NCBI RefSeq assembly: GCF_900086705.1
Contig: NZ_LT575483.1
Location: 3,925,536-3,989,535, forward strand
DNA: 64,000 nt
Source of the DNA: Massilibacillus massiliensis
Lineage (GTDB): Bacteria; Bacillota; Negativicutes; FLKF01
Direction of reading: 5' to 3'
Numbering within the stretch: the first letter of the stretch is position 1; each line of letters begins with the position of its first letter. Positions 27,138-36,511 of this stretch are shown one piece after another. Position numbers and translations under genes: made by a program. A model generated the notes under the pieces. The model did no database searches. It saw only the letters and a list, made by a program, of their open reading frames with translations, and had not been told where the DNA came from.

Positions 27138-29027
27138 ATGATGAATGATTTATTGTATGTAATTCCTGCTGGTACAGCAAAAGAAAACGTTATTAGCATG
27201 TTGCAACAGCATCCTGAAATTAAATTTGTTTCTCTTGTAGGAATTGATTTAGCCGGTAATGACACAGATGAAAAAATCCCTATGAGTGTATTTTTAAAGG
27301 ATCTTGACGGTTTCTATGAAGGTAGTGCAGTTCAAACTGACGGATCTTCTGTTGTTTTAACAGGAATTGCTACTCTCAATAATGCAAAAGTAGATATGCC
27401 GATTGATCCAAATGTGAATTGGTTTGTTGATTATAATTGTGAGCATTATGATGAAGAATTAGGTAAACCAGTTGGTACATTGCGCATCCCTGCATTTTTA
27501 ATACATGAAAGCAAAAGAGTGGATTCTCGTGCTGTTTTAGCAGATACTTTAGAATATGTAAGAGCAGAATTGCTTGGACTGCTTGCGAAAAATAAGAAAG
27601 TTTCAGGTTTAGAACATATAGATGGAAGCGAAGTTGAAGATATTCTATTTACTTCCGCAACTGAATTAGAATTTTGGGTTAAAACACCATTAAGTGAAGC
27701 AGAAATTGCAGAAATGTCGGCTTCTCAGGTTATGCAAGAGCAATATTGGCAGCGTACTCGTGGTGCTGTACGCACAGCATTAGAACAGGCTATTATCGTT
27801 CTTGACCAATATGGTTTAGGTGCTGAAATGGGACATAAAGAAGTTGGCGGATTAAAAGCACATATCGATGAATCTGGAAATTTAACGCATGTATGTGAAC
27901 AAATAGAAATTGATTGGAGATTCGCTGATGCTTTGCAAGCTGCTGATAATGAATTATTGGTTCGCATTCTTGTAAAAGAAATTTTCAGAGAAAATGGTCT
28001 TGAAGTTAACTTCAAGGCGAAACCTATGATTGGTCTTGCGGGTAATGGTGAACATACGCATATCGGCATGGCTGCAAAAATGAAGTCAGGTAAAATTGTT
28101 AATTTATTTTCTCCAACTGAAATGAAAAAAGATTTTATGAGTGCTATTGGTTATGGGGCGATTATGGGACTTCTTAAAAACTATGAAGTTATTAATCCAT
28201 TTGTATCTGCTACCAATGATTCATTAAATCGTTTAAAACCAGGTTTTGAAGCACCTGTTTGTATTGTAACTTCTCTTGGGCATACACCTGCGATTCCATC
28301 TCGTAATCGGACGATTTTAGCTGGTCTTGTTCGTGATGTAAATAATCCATATGCGACTAGATTTGAATTACGTGCATGTAATCCGTATACAAACACTTAT
28401 GTTACTTTAGCGGCAATTTATTCTGCTGTGCTTGATGGTGTTAAAGTCGCTGTAGGTAAGACGACAGATGAATTATTGGCTGAATTATCTAAAGAGGCTG
28501 GGGAAGACGGTTTTTATCTTGAAAAGGATAGAGCATATCGTAGTGAAGAAGATGTGTTTGAAGATTATACAGAAGAAGAACGTAATCATTTATTTGGATT
28601 GCATCCAGCAACTGTTTGGGAGAATATGACTGCGATTGAGAAGCATCCAGAGAAGAAATCTGTTCTCACGGCTGGTGGAGCATTGCGTCCGGAAATTATT
28701 GATGCTTTTGTTGCAGGCGCATTACTTCGTTGGAAGACAGAACTTATTAGCCGCATTATACCTGAAAATTTGGGGATCGTTAGAGCATGTAAAGAAATTG
28801 AAGCTGATTATACTACAGATCAAGATTGTTATATGTGGAATAAAGTCAATGAGTTACGTTGTTATTTAGCAAAAGATAGCCTAGAAGAAAAATGCTTATT
28901 TACACTTCTTTCGGAAGCTTTAACTGAAGAAGATTATGCAACTGCTTCTGGTTTACAAGTTGAAATGTATGACAGAATCCAAGAGTTAAAATCTTTATAT
29001 GCTGCATACAAAAAGAACATAATTTGA
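27138..29027 (+). CDS. Large divergent glutamine synthetase-family protein
   Basis: A 629-aa protein with a glutamine synthetase catalytic domain, much longer than GSI (about 445 aa) and shorter than GSIII (about 700 aa). Recognisable active-site segments are a TELEFWV glutamate motif, EMGHKEVGGLKAHID, the ATP/glutamate loop GLAGNGEHTHIGMA (GNGxHxH-like) and PSRNRT plus FELRACNPYTNTYV. A helical C-terminal extension (about 520-629) is present. The frame is open upstream, but ATG 27138 follows GAGGTGG. Ammonia assimilation to glutamine is the likely reaction; another gamma-glutamyl ligase activity cannot be excluded given the divergence. Confidence 0.8.
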   Translation: MMNDLLYVIPAGTAKENVISMLQQHPEIKFVSLVGIDLAGNDTDEKIPMSVFLKDLDGFYEGSAVQTDGSSVVLTGIATLNNAKVDMPIDPNVNWFVDYNCEHYDEELGKPVGTLRIPAFLIHESKRVDSRAVLADTLEYVRAELLGLLAKNKKVSGLEHIDGSEVEDILFTSATELEFWVKTPLSEAEIAEMSASQVMQEQYWQRTRGAVRTALEQAIIVLDQYGLGAEMGHKEVGGLKAHIDESGNLTHVCEQIEIDWRFADALQAADNELLVRILVKEIFRENGLEVNFKAKPMIGLAGNGEHTHIGMAAKMKSGKIVNLFSPTEMKKDFMSAIGYGAIMGLLKNYEVINPFVSATNDSLNRLKPGFEAPVCIVTSLGHTPAIPSRNRTILAGLVRDVNNPYATRFELRACNPYTNTYVTLAAIYSAVLDGVKVAVGKTTDELLAELSKEAGEDGFYLEKDRAYRSEEDVFEDYTEEERNHLFGLHPATVWENMTAIEKHPEKKSVLTAGGALRPEIIDAFVAGALLRWKTELISRIIPENLGIVRACKEIEADYTTDQDCYMWNKVNELRCYLAKDSLEEKCLFTLLSEALTEEDYATASGLQVEMYDRIQELKSLYAAYKKNII

Positions 29028-29030
29028 TAG

Positions 29031-29062
29031 TAAAGCCCTCTTCTGAAGAAGAGGGCTTTATA
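29031..29062 (+). terminator. Terminator after the glutamine synthetase gene
   Basis: AAAGCCCTCTTC pairs with GAAGAGGGCTTT around a very short loop. Confidence 0.85.
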
Positions 29063-29092
29063 TTTGCCATCTATCTATATAATGGAAATATT

Positions 29093-29121
29093 TTGACTGA
29101 AAATACTATATATGGTATAAT
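29093..29121 (+). promoter_or_regulatory. Sigma-A promoter of the 3D-domain protein gene
   Basis: TTGACT (29093-29098), a 17-bp spacer, then TATAAT (29116-29121). Confidence 0.85.
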
Positions 29122-29161
29122 TGAAATGTTTATGTAGAAATTATGTAGCGAGGTGGTATAT

Positions 29162-29809
29162 TTGCAGGGATTTTGTCGAGTGCTTGTAGCACTATTTATG
29201 ATGATGACATTTTTGATAAATGTTAGTTCTTTTGCAATTGCGAGAGAGTCCAACGAGAACGTTTACAAGGAGACTACAGTTACAAATCATCAATCAAATG
29301 TAAAAAAACTTTTGGTTAAGCAAGGAATGTCAGGTGAAATTGTAAAGACTGTGCAGAATTTATTGATTGGGTTAGGTTATGGTATAGGTACCGCGGATGG
29401 CGTATTCGGACAAAAAACTTTTGAAGCGGTTAGGCAGTTTCAGATGGCACATAATTTGATGCCAGATGGTATTGTAGGTGAAGTAACTTGGTCATATTTA
29501 CATAGAGCAGAGCCAATCACAGATAGAAATATGCGATCAATATCAATGGTAGCTTCTGCTTATAGTGCATATGATCCAGGAAACTCAAATACTACTTCTA
29601 CGGGAAGTTTGGTACGAAAAGGTTTGGTTGCGGTTGATCCAAATGTTATTCCACTTGGAACACGTTTGTATATACCAGGTTATGGGAATGCTATTGCTGA
29701 TGATACAGGCGGGGCCATCAGAGGAAATCGCATTGATTTAGCTTTTGATTCACATCAGGAAGCAATACAATTTGGCAGACGAGAAATTGTAGTATATATA
29801 ATAGAATAA
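29162..29809 (+). CDS. Exported peptidoglycan-binding / 3D-domain cell-wall protein
   Basis: A 215-aa secreted protein. A signal peptide covers about residues 1-27. A PG_binding_1 domain (about 48-105) shows VQNLLIGLGYGIGTADGVFG and TFEAVRQFQ. The C-terminal 3D domain (about 130-215) has VDPNVIPLGTRLYIPGYG and the three aspartates including RIDLAFDSH, the fold of MltA/Sps-type lytic transglycosylases. It probably remodels peptidoglycan, possibly like SpoIID/YocH-type enzymes. The TTG start at 29162 lies 7 nt after GCGAGGTGG. A terminator-like hairpin follows. Confidence 0.9.
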   Translation: MQGFCRVLVALFMMMTFLINVSSFAIARESNENVYKETTVTNHQSNVKKLLVKQGMSGEIVKTVQNLLIGLGYGIGTADGVFGQKTFEAVRQFQMAHNLMPDGIVGEVTWSYLHRAEPITDRNMRSISMVASAYSAYDPGNSNTTSTGSLVRKGLVAVDPNVIPLGTRLYIPGYGNAIADDTGGAIRGNRIDLAFDSHQEAIQFGRREIVVYIIE

Positions 29810-29815
29810 AATTAA

Positions 29816-29858
29816 AAGACCTTGATAAAACATATAATTTATCGAGGTCTTTTTGTAT
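29816..29858 (+). terminator. Terminator after the 3D-domain gene
   Basis: AAAGACCTTGATAAA pairs with TTTATCGAGGTCTTT, followed by a T-run. Confidence 0.85.
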
Positions 29859-29916
29859 AAAAATTTGTTTTTTGTAAAAAATAATATAGATAAAAATAGC
29901 AGTAGGGGTTGATCGC

Positions 29917-30378
29917 TTGCACTTTAATTTTTCGACAAACATAATTTCATTACTTATGGCAGCGTTATCTGGTGTGCTGATGGCTGTGCAAGGATCGCTT
30001 AATGCAGTGCTAAGTAAGGTGGTAGGTTTATTAGAAACTACCTTTATTGTACATATAATTGGGACCGTTTTTGTTGTCATCTTACTATTTGGCTTTCGTT
30101 TTGGAAAAGGTGATTTGGGGCAAGTCTTGGAGGCTCCTTGGTATAGTTATTTAGGGGGCATTGTAAGTATCTTTATTATTTATTTAGTTGCGGCGAGTAT
30201 ACCGAAAGTAGGCGTTGCGAATGCAACAACAGCAATTATAGTTGGACAAGTATTGACTGCTTTGCTTATTGATTATTTAGGTTTATTTGGACTAGAAAAA
30301 TTGCATTTTAATTGGCAACAAATTATAGGTGTTCTTTTTTTGGCGATTGGGGCAAAATTATTGCTGCAAAATTTATGA
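29917..30378 (+). CDS. YdcZ/DUF606-family membrane protein (DMT-like)
   Basis: A 153-aa protein with five predicted transmembrane helices, the single-domain size of the DUF606/YdcZ family in the drug/metabolite transporter clan. Typical features are VQGSLNAVLSK in the first helix and NATTAIIVGQVLTALLIDYLG later. Members usually work as pairs or dimers; only one copy is here. The substrate is unknown. It has a TTG start at 29917 after AGGGG. Confidence 0.85.
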   Translation: MHFNFSTNIISLLMAALSGVLMAVQGSLNAVLSKVVGLLETTFIVHIIGTVFVVILLFGFRFGKGDLGQVLEAPWYSYLGGIVSIFIIYLVAASIPKVGVANATTAIIVGQVLTALLIDYLGLFGLEKLHFNWQQIIGVLFLAIGAKLLLQNL

Positions 30379-30389
30379 CAAATTTAGTA

Positions 30390-30418
30390 TTGACTTAAGA
30401 TTATTTGTATAGTATATT
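30390..30418 (+). promoter_or_regulatory. Sigma-A promoter of the yybP-ykoY leader
   Basis: TTGACT (30390-30395), a 17-bp spacer, then TATATT (30413-30418), placing the start right before the riboswitch. Confidence 0.82.
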
Positions 30419-30421
30419 AGA

Positions 30422-30553
30422 AAAAAGGGAGTAACTAGATAGACACTGTCAACAAGCATGATATGTTTTATATCTGGCTGTGTCGTTGAACTTGTTCAAT
30501 TAGTGAGACTTTTAGCATAACATTATTTTTAATGTTTGCTAAAAGTCTTTTTT
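30422..30553 (+). ncRNA. yybP-ykoY (manganese) riboswitch with terminator
   Basis: The aptamer has the conserved 5' GGGAGTA, the paired GACACTGTCAAC...GGCTGTGTCGTTGA core with the CTGGC loop, and the 3' GTGAGACTTTT closing strand. These match the yybP-ykoY consensus that binds Mn2+. A terminator follows (AGACTTTTAGCA 30507-30518 with TGCTAAAAGTCT 30537-30548 and T-run); its left arm overlaps the closing helix. It precedes a TerC gene, the standard target. Confidence 0.9.
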
Positions 30554-30650
30554 GTTTGTAAGGGAGGAGAGTAATTTTTCATAAAAAGTAAATTGTAAAC
30601 AAATAATATATGAATTACGATAAATGATATTTGTAGGAGGAATAGAAATA

Positions 30651-31310
30651 ATGGATATATTATCAATGGAATTTTTATCAGCATTATTTTCGATTATTAT
30701 TTTAGATTTGGTATTAGCAGGAGATAACGCAGTTGTGATTGCACTTGCATCACGTAATTTATCAGTGGAAATGCGGAATAAAGCAATTTACATTGGCACT
30801 TTTGGAGCCATTATAATTAGGACAATAATGACATTATTCGCTGTCTGGTTATTAACTATTCCTTATCTTCAAGCACTCGGTGGTTTAGTACTAATTCCGG
30901 TTGCATATAAATTATTAGAAAAAGAAGAGGAAGAAGAAAATATAAAAGCTTCTCAGGATTTTTGGGGAGCAATAAAAACAATCATCGTTGCTGATGCGGT
31001 TATGGGGATAGACAACGTGTTAGCTATAGCTGGTGCAGCGCGTGGTGAATTTTTACTCGTTATTATTGGGCTCTTCATTAGTGTTCCTATTGTTGTGTGG
31101 GGAAGTAAATGGATTGGGTCTTTAATGGTAAAATATCCTGTTTTGATTTATGTTGGCTCAGGGATTTTAACGTGGACTGCAGGTACAATGATTGTTCATG
31201 ATGAGATTGTTGGTGCGTATTTAAACGATATATCAAGTATGATGGTAGTTATCATTCCTTTGCTGATTACGATTATTGTTTTGACAATCGGTTATTTTAA
31301 AAAGAAATAA
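30651..31310 (+). CDS. TerC-family integral membrane protein (YjbE/YkoY type)
   Basis: A 219-aa protein with about seven transmembrane helices. It has the family's acidic membrane motifs LDLVLAGDNAVVIALA and DAVMGIDNVLAIAGA and an acidic cytoplasmic loop (KEEEEEN). TerC proteins under yybP-ykoY control are implicated in manganese efflux or metalation of exported enzymes. An upstream in-frame ATG (30624) precedes the TAGGAGG ribosome-binding site, so ATG 30651 is chosen. Regulation by the Mn2+ riboswitch immediately upstream is well supported. Confidence 0.93.
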   Translation: MDILSMEFLSALFSIIILDLVLAGDNAVVIALASRNLSVEMRNKAIYIGTFGAIIIRTIMTLFAVWLLTIPYLQALGGLVLIPVAYKLLEKEEEEENIKASQDFWGAIKTIIVADAVMGIDNVLAIAGAARGEFLLVIIGLFISVPIVVWGSKWIGSLMVKYPVLIYVGSGILTWTAGTMIVHDEIVGAYLNDISSMMVVIIPLLITIIVLTIGYFKKK

Positions 31311-31332
31311 TCGATAAGCACAGATCAGTTCA

Positions 31333-31361
31333 TTGACGACCATTCGGGCATCGTATATGAT
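31333..31361 (+). promoter_or_regulatory. Sigma-A promoter of metY
   Basis: TTGACG (31333-31338), a 17-bp spacer, then TATGAT (31356-31361). Confidence 0.78.
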
Positions 31362-31399
31362 AAAAGTAATCTAAGTAAAGTTTTTATTTGTAAAGTTGA

Positions 31400-32716
<1,317 letters not shown>

Positions 32717-32721
32717 TTTAT

Positions 32722-32756
32722 AAGCGAGAGCTGTTAATAAATAGCTCTCGTTTATT
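32722..32756 (+). terminator. Terminator after metY
   Basis: GCGAGAGCT pairs with AGCTCTCG(T), followed by a T-rich tail. Confidence 0.8.
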
Positions 32757-32847
32757 TATGTTTTTATCGAGAACAAAGTGTATGAAATAATAGAATCAAT
32801 AGACTATAATGGAAGCAGGACAGCATGAATGAACGAGGATTTTAATT

Positions 32848-34029
32848 ATGCGAAAACAATTTTTAAGAAAAATGAAATTACAATTGAAAATAAATAAATA
32901 CCTTATTGGTGTTGCGGTAGGATCGGGGCTTTCTGCTGAATGCGTAGTAAAAGGTGGTGCAAATTTTTTACTTGCTTTAAGTTCAGGCAAATATCGTCAG
33001 ATGGGACGAAGTTCTCTAGGCGGATTTTTACCATATTCGAATAGTAATGCTATGGTGATGGAATTTGGTCAGAAAGAAATTTTATCATCAAGGTTTAAAA
33101 TTCCTGTTTTGTTTGGTCTAAATGCGTCTGATCCTACAATTTATTTGCCAAATTATATTGACAAAATTAAAGCTTGTGGTTTTGCTGGAATTAATAACTT
33201 TCCAACGATAGGATTATTCGATGGGAAGTTCCGTGAAGCATTGGATGATATTAAATTGTACCAAAAAGAAGTAGAGGCTGTTGAGATTGCACATGCAAAG
33301 AATTTGCTCACAGTTGCTTTTGTATTTGATGAGTTTCAGGCAATTGATATGCTTGCAGCTGGAACTGATATTCTTTGTGTTCATTTAGGTTTGACAAGAG
33401 GGGGAATTCGTGGGGCGAAGAAAGTTTTGTCGTTAAAAAATGCAAGTCAGGAAGTGAATAGAATTTTTTCTGTTAGCGATAAATTTAATCCAAATGTGAT
33501 TAAGATGATTTATGGAGGACCGATAAAAACGCCCATTGATGTGCAATATATGTATAAAAATACAACTATTGATGGCTATATTGGGGGTTCCGCTTTTGAA
33601 AGAATTCCTTCAGAAAATTCCATAATAAAAATTACTGAAGCATTTAAAATTGCGAACAATTCAAATGATAATGATTTGATGTCACGTATGTTAGATGGTA
33701 TTGTGAAACATAATAACTACGTGGATTTCGTTAAAGAATATGTAGCTGAAAATTATATGAATGAAATTTCTTTTCTTGATTTGGCAATGGTGGCACATAT
33801 ATCTCGTAGTCGGCTTAGTGCACTTTTTAAGCAAGAAGTTGGGTGTGGATTTCCAGAATACCTGGTGAATTTCCGAATGAGAAAAGCTGAAAATATTTTG
33901 CGGCAAAACAAGGTAAAGTGTGCGGAAGTTGCGAATATGGTTGGATACAGTGACTATGCGCATTTCAGTAAGATGTTTAAAAAGTATATTGGGGTATCAC
34001 CAAAGACCTTTACAGACAAGGAGTTTTAA
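32848..34029 (+). CDS. Regulator: PEP-hydrolase-like TIM barrel fused to an AraC DNA-binding domain
   Basis: A 393-aa one-component regulator. Residues about 12-280 are a TIM barrel of the PEP-hydrolase-like family (PF09370 type) with the signatures GVAVGSGLSAE, SSGKYRQMGRSSLGGFLPY, GFAGINNFPTIGLFDGKF and YGGPIKTP. These align segment by segment with the enzyme encoded at 35387. Residues about 293-393 are an AraC/XylS double helix-turn-helix (SFLDLAMVAHISRSRLSALF and VANMVGYSDYAHFSKMFKKY). The barrel presumably senses the substrate or product of the downstream pathway; this is inference. It starts at ATG 32848 after GAACGAGG. The target is likely the adjacent operon. Confidence 0.9.
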   Translation: MRKQFLRKMKLQLKINKYLIGVAVGSGLSAECVVKGGANFLLALSSGKYRQMGRSSLGGFLPYSNSNAMVMEFGQKEILSSRFKIPVLFGLNASDPTIYLPNYIDKIKACGFAGINNFPTIGLFDGKFREALDDIKLYQKEVEAVEIAHAKNLLTVAFVFDEFQAIDMLAAGTDILCVHLGLTRGGIRGAKKVLSLKNASQEVNRIFSVSDKFNPNVIKMIYGGPIKTPIDVQYMYKNTTIDGYIGGSAFERIPSENSIIKITEAFKIANNSNDNDLMSRMLDGIVKHNNYVDFVKEYVAENYMNEISFLDLAMVAHISRSRLSALFKQEVGCGFPEYLVNFRMRKAENILRQNKVKCAEVANMVGYSDYAHFSKMFKKYIGVSPKTFTDKEF

Positions 34030-34031
34030 AA

Positions 34032-34065
34032 GACATAAACACATAAAATAGCGACATAAACACAT
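34032..34065 (+). promoter_or_regulatory. Direct repeat: candidate operator of the AraC-type regulator
   Basis: GACATAAACACA occurs at 34032-34043 and again at 34053-34064, a spacing of 21 bp, or two helical turns. It lies between the regulator and its putative target operon, the layout typical of AraC-family half-sites; a TTGATA box follows 7 bp later. Confidence 0.75.
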
Positions 34066-34157
34066 TTATTTTTGATATGAAGAATAGTATGATAAACATG
34101 TACAGAGAAGGGATCCCGCATCATTTTAAATGATAGATGAAGAGGAGGAAACCTAAA

Positions 34158-35363
34158 TTGAAGACAGTAGCAATAGCAGGAACTTTTGATTCTAAAGGTG
34201 CAGAATATTTATATGTTAAAGAGCTGATTGAAAGTTTGGGGTTGCATACTTTTACAATTCATACAGGTGTATATGCACCTGCTTTTGATCCGGACATATC
34301 AAATACTGAAGTTGCAGCAGCTGCGGGAGCAGATATTGAAATTATTGCAAGGAAAAATGATCGTGCTTGGGCAACAGAGGTTCTATCAAAAGGAATGGAG
34401 AAGCTTGTTCCGCAATTATTTGAAGCAGACAAGTTTGATGGTATTATTTCGTTTGGAGGTACAGGTGGAACTTCGTTAGTGACTCCAGCGATGCGAAAAT
34501 TACCGATTGGTGTCCCAAAAATTATGGTTTCTACTGTAGCATCTGGCAATACAGAACAGTATGTTGATACAAGTGATATTATTATGGTACCTTCGGTAGT
34601 TGATGTTGCTGGACTCAATTCTATTTCAACTAAGATCTTTAGTAATGCAGTTTTTGCAATCGCTGGCATGTTAAAGTTTGAAAATTCAAAAAATATAGAA
34701 AAGAAACCATTGGTTGCTGCGACTATGTTTGGTGTAACAACGCCTTGTATAAATTTTGCACGCGAATATTTAGAAAAGCGTGGTTATGAGGTTTTAATTT
34801 TTCATGCAACTGGTGTTGGTGGGCGATCCATGGAGAATTTAATTCGTGCTGGTTTTATTGAAGGCGTTTTGGATTTAACTACTACCGAGTGGTGTGATGA
34901 AATCGTCGGTGGTGTTTTGAGTGCAGGTCCTGATCGATTGGAAGCTGCGGGACGATGCGGCATTCCTCAGGTTGTATCAGTCGGTGCTTTGGATATGGTG
35001 AACTTTGGCAGATTTGAATCTGTGCCGTTAAAATTTAAGGATCGTAATTTATATAAACACAATCCAACTGTAACTTTAATGAGAACAAGTATAGAAGAAA
35101 ATAAAATGATTGGTAAAAAAATTGCTGAAAAATTAAATAAAGCAAGTGGAAAAACAGTGCTTATGCTACCGATGAAGGGGGTTTCAGGTATTGATGCTAT
35201 AAATCAACCATTCTACGGTGTAGAAGAAGATAACATGCTTTTTAAAACATTAAATCAACATATTGATAAAAATATAGTGGAGCTTCAAGAATTTGATTTG
35301 CATATTAATGATCAGAAATTTGCTGAAGCAGCGGCGCAGAAGTTGATTGAATTAATGAAATGA
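34158..35363 (+). CDS. UPF0261 / Tm-1-like ATP-binding domain protein
   Basis: A 401-aa protein of the UPF0261 family (PF06792), homologous to the N-terminal domain of the tomato antiviral protein Tm-1. The family N-terminus VAIAGTFDSKGAEY and the glycine-rich SFGGTGGTSLVTPAMR and VAATMFGVTTPC segments are clear. The bacterial biochemical function is unestablished; nucleotide binding is reported for Tm-1. An in-frame ATG at 34137 overlaps the GAGGAGG site, so TTG 34158 is chosen. It is followed 23 bp later by the TIM-barrel gene corresponding to the other half of Tm-1, and the two are almost certainly one operon and partners. Confidence 0.9.
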   Translation: MKTVAIAGTFDSKGAEYLYVKELIESLGLHTFTIHTGVYAPAFDPDISNTEVAAAAGADIEIIARKNDRAWATEVLSKGMEKLVPQLFEADKFDGIISFGGTGGTSLVTPAMRKLPIGVPKIMVSTVASGNTEQYVDTSDIIMVPSVVDVAGLNSISTKIFSNAVFAIAGMLKFENSKNIEKKPLVAATMFGVTTPCINFAREYLEKRGYEVLIFHATGVGGRSMENLIRAGFIEGVLDLTTTEWCDEIVGGVLSAGPDRLEAAGRCGIPQVVSVGALDMVNFGRFESVPLKFKDRNLYKHNPTVTLMRTSIEENKMIGKKIAEKLNKASGKTVLMLPMKGVSGIDAINQPFYGVEEDNMLFKTLNQHIDKNIVELQEFDLHINDQKFAEAAAQKLIELMK

Positions 35364-35386
35364 TGATAATTTAGGAGGTTATAATA

Positions 35387-36217
35387 ATGAATAAATTGAC
35401 AAGACAAGAAATTATGGAAAAATTCAAAAAAGAGGTTTCTAATGGAAAAATTTTAGTTGGTGTTGGTGCCGGAACAGGAATTACAGCGAAAAGCAGTGAG
35501 CAAGGTGGTGCCGACATGCTTATTATCTACAATTCGGGACGCTATAGAATGGCTGGTCGTGGTTCGCTTGCAGGATTATTATCCTATGGTGATGCAAACA
35601 AAATTGTAGTTGAAATGGGAGCTGAAGTTTTACCGGTCGTACAGGATACACCTGTATTAGCTGGTGTATGCGGTACAGATCCGTTTCGTGTCATGGAAAT
35701 ATTTTTAAAGCAATTAAAAGAACAAGGCTTTTCAGGAGTGCAAAATTTTCCCACTGTGGGTTTGATTGATGGTGTGTTTAGGCAAAATCTTGAAGAAACG
35801 GGAATGGGATATAATTTAGAGGTAGAAATGATTCGAAAAGCGCATGAGCTTGATCTGTTGACAACTCCATATGTATTTGACGCGGATCAAGCAAGAGCAA
35901 TGGCAAAAGCAGGTGCAGATATTTTAGTAGCACATATGGGCTTAACTACGAAAGGATCCATTGGCGCAAAGACAGCTTTAACCTTAGAGGATTGCGTAAG
36001 AAAAATAGAAGAAATTATAAAAGCGGGTAAATCAGTAAATCCAGACATTATGGTCATTTGTCATGGTGGACCGATTGCAGAACCAGAGGATGCAGCATAT
36101 ATCATAAAAAATGCAAAAGGAATTGATGGCTTTTTTGGTGCATCCAGCATTGAACGGTTTGCAGCAGAAAGAGGTATTAAATCTCAGACGGCATCTTTTA
36201 AGGCGATTAACAAGTAG
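35387..36217 (+). CDS. PEP-hydrolase-like TIM-barrel enzyme (Tm-1 C-terminal domain homologue)
   Basis: A 276-aa TIM-barrel protein of the family annotated as phosphoenolpyruvate hydrolase-like (PF09370). Conserved segments are [68 protein letters not shown] and [12 protein letters not shown]. In plants and fungi this domain is fused C-terminally to the UPF0261 domain encoded just upstream. It starts at ATG 35387 after TAGGAGG. Its reaction is not experimentally certain. The sensor half of the upstream regulator is a paralogue, which suggests that both recognise the same small molecule. Confidence 0.9.
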   Translation: MNKLTRQEIMEKFKKEVSNGKILVGVGAGTGITAKSSEQGGADMLIIYNSGRYRMAGRGSLAGLLSYGDANKIVVEMGAEVLPVVQDTPVLAGVCGTDPFRVMEIFLKQLKEQGFSGVQNFPTVGLIDGVFRQNLEETGMGYNLEVEMIRKAHELDLLTTPYVFDADQARAMAKAGADILVAHMGLTTKGSIGAKTALTLEDCVRKIEEIIKAGKSVNPDIMVICHGGPIAEPEDAAYIIKNAKGIDGFFGASSIERFAAERGIKSQTASFKAINK

Positions 36218-36249
36218 TATAAAATATTAAACGATAAAATGATAGTAAA

Positions 36250-36298
36250 TATAAAACTGGCCTAGATAGAAAATTTATCTACGCCAGTTTTATATTTT
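36250..36298 (+). terminator. Terminator of the Tm-1-like operon
   Basis: TAAAACTGGC pairs with GCCAGTTTTA with an extended inner stem (TAGATA/TATCTA) and a T-rich tail. Confidence 0.85.
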
Positions 36299-36324
36299 TG
36301 CCATTATATTTTATAAATAGATAC

Positions 36325-36349
36325 CAAAAAGCCTCTACGTACCGTAGAG
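36325..36349 (-). terminator. Original chromosomal terminator of tRNA-Lys, left behind at the element's left end
   Basis: CTCTAC (36333-36338) pairs with GTAGAG (36344-36349); read on the minus strand a T-run follows. It sits just downstream of the truncated tRNA copy, as expected for the pre-integration gene's terminator. Confidence 0.75.
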
Positions 36350-36407
36350 ACTTGAATTTACTGGTGACACACCGGGGAATCGAACCCGAAACCTACTGAT
36401 TAAGAGT
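36349..36407 (-). repeat. Left attachment-site copy: 3' half of tRNA-Lys
   Basis: These 59 bp match 43605-43663 with two substitutions in the T-arm region. They cover the tRNA 3' half (anticodon loop to CCA) plus 13 bp of downstream flank. The 5' half of the tRNA is absent here, the standard signature of integration into a tRNA gene. Confidence 0.9.
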
Positions 36408-36511
36408 GATTTGTTTATGTTTTTCGTATTGATTAACGCTTGTTTTCATTGGTATCTTTTCTTTTAAAGTATATGTATTATTGTCTATGTTTTTAAAGCA
36501 TGCATGCAATT

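Noticed and set aside
32914..34029. Ordinary PEP-hydrolase enzyme start for the 32848 gene with a separate AraC gene downstream
   Set aside because: The frame is continuous from the barrel into the AraC domain with no internal stop or ribosome-binding site, so it is one fusion protein.
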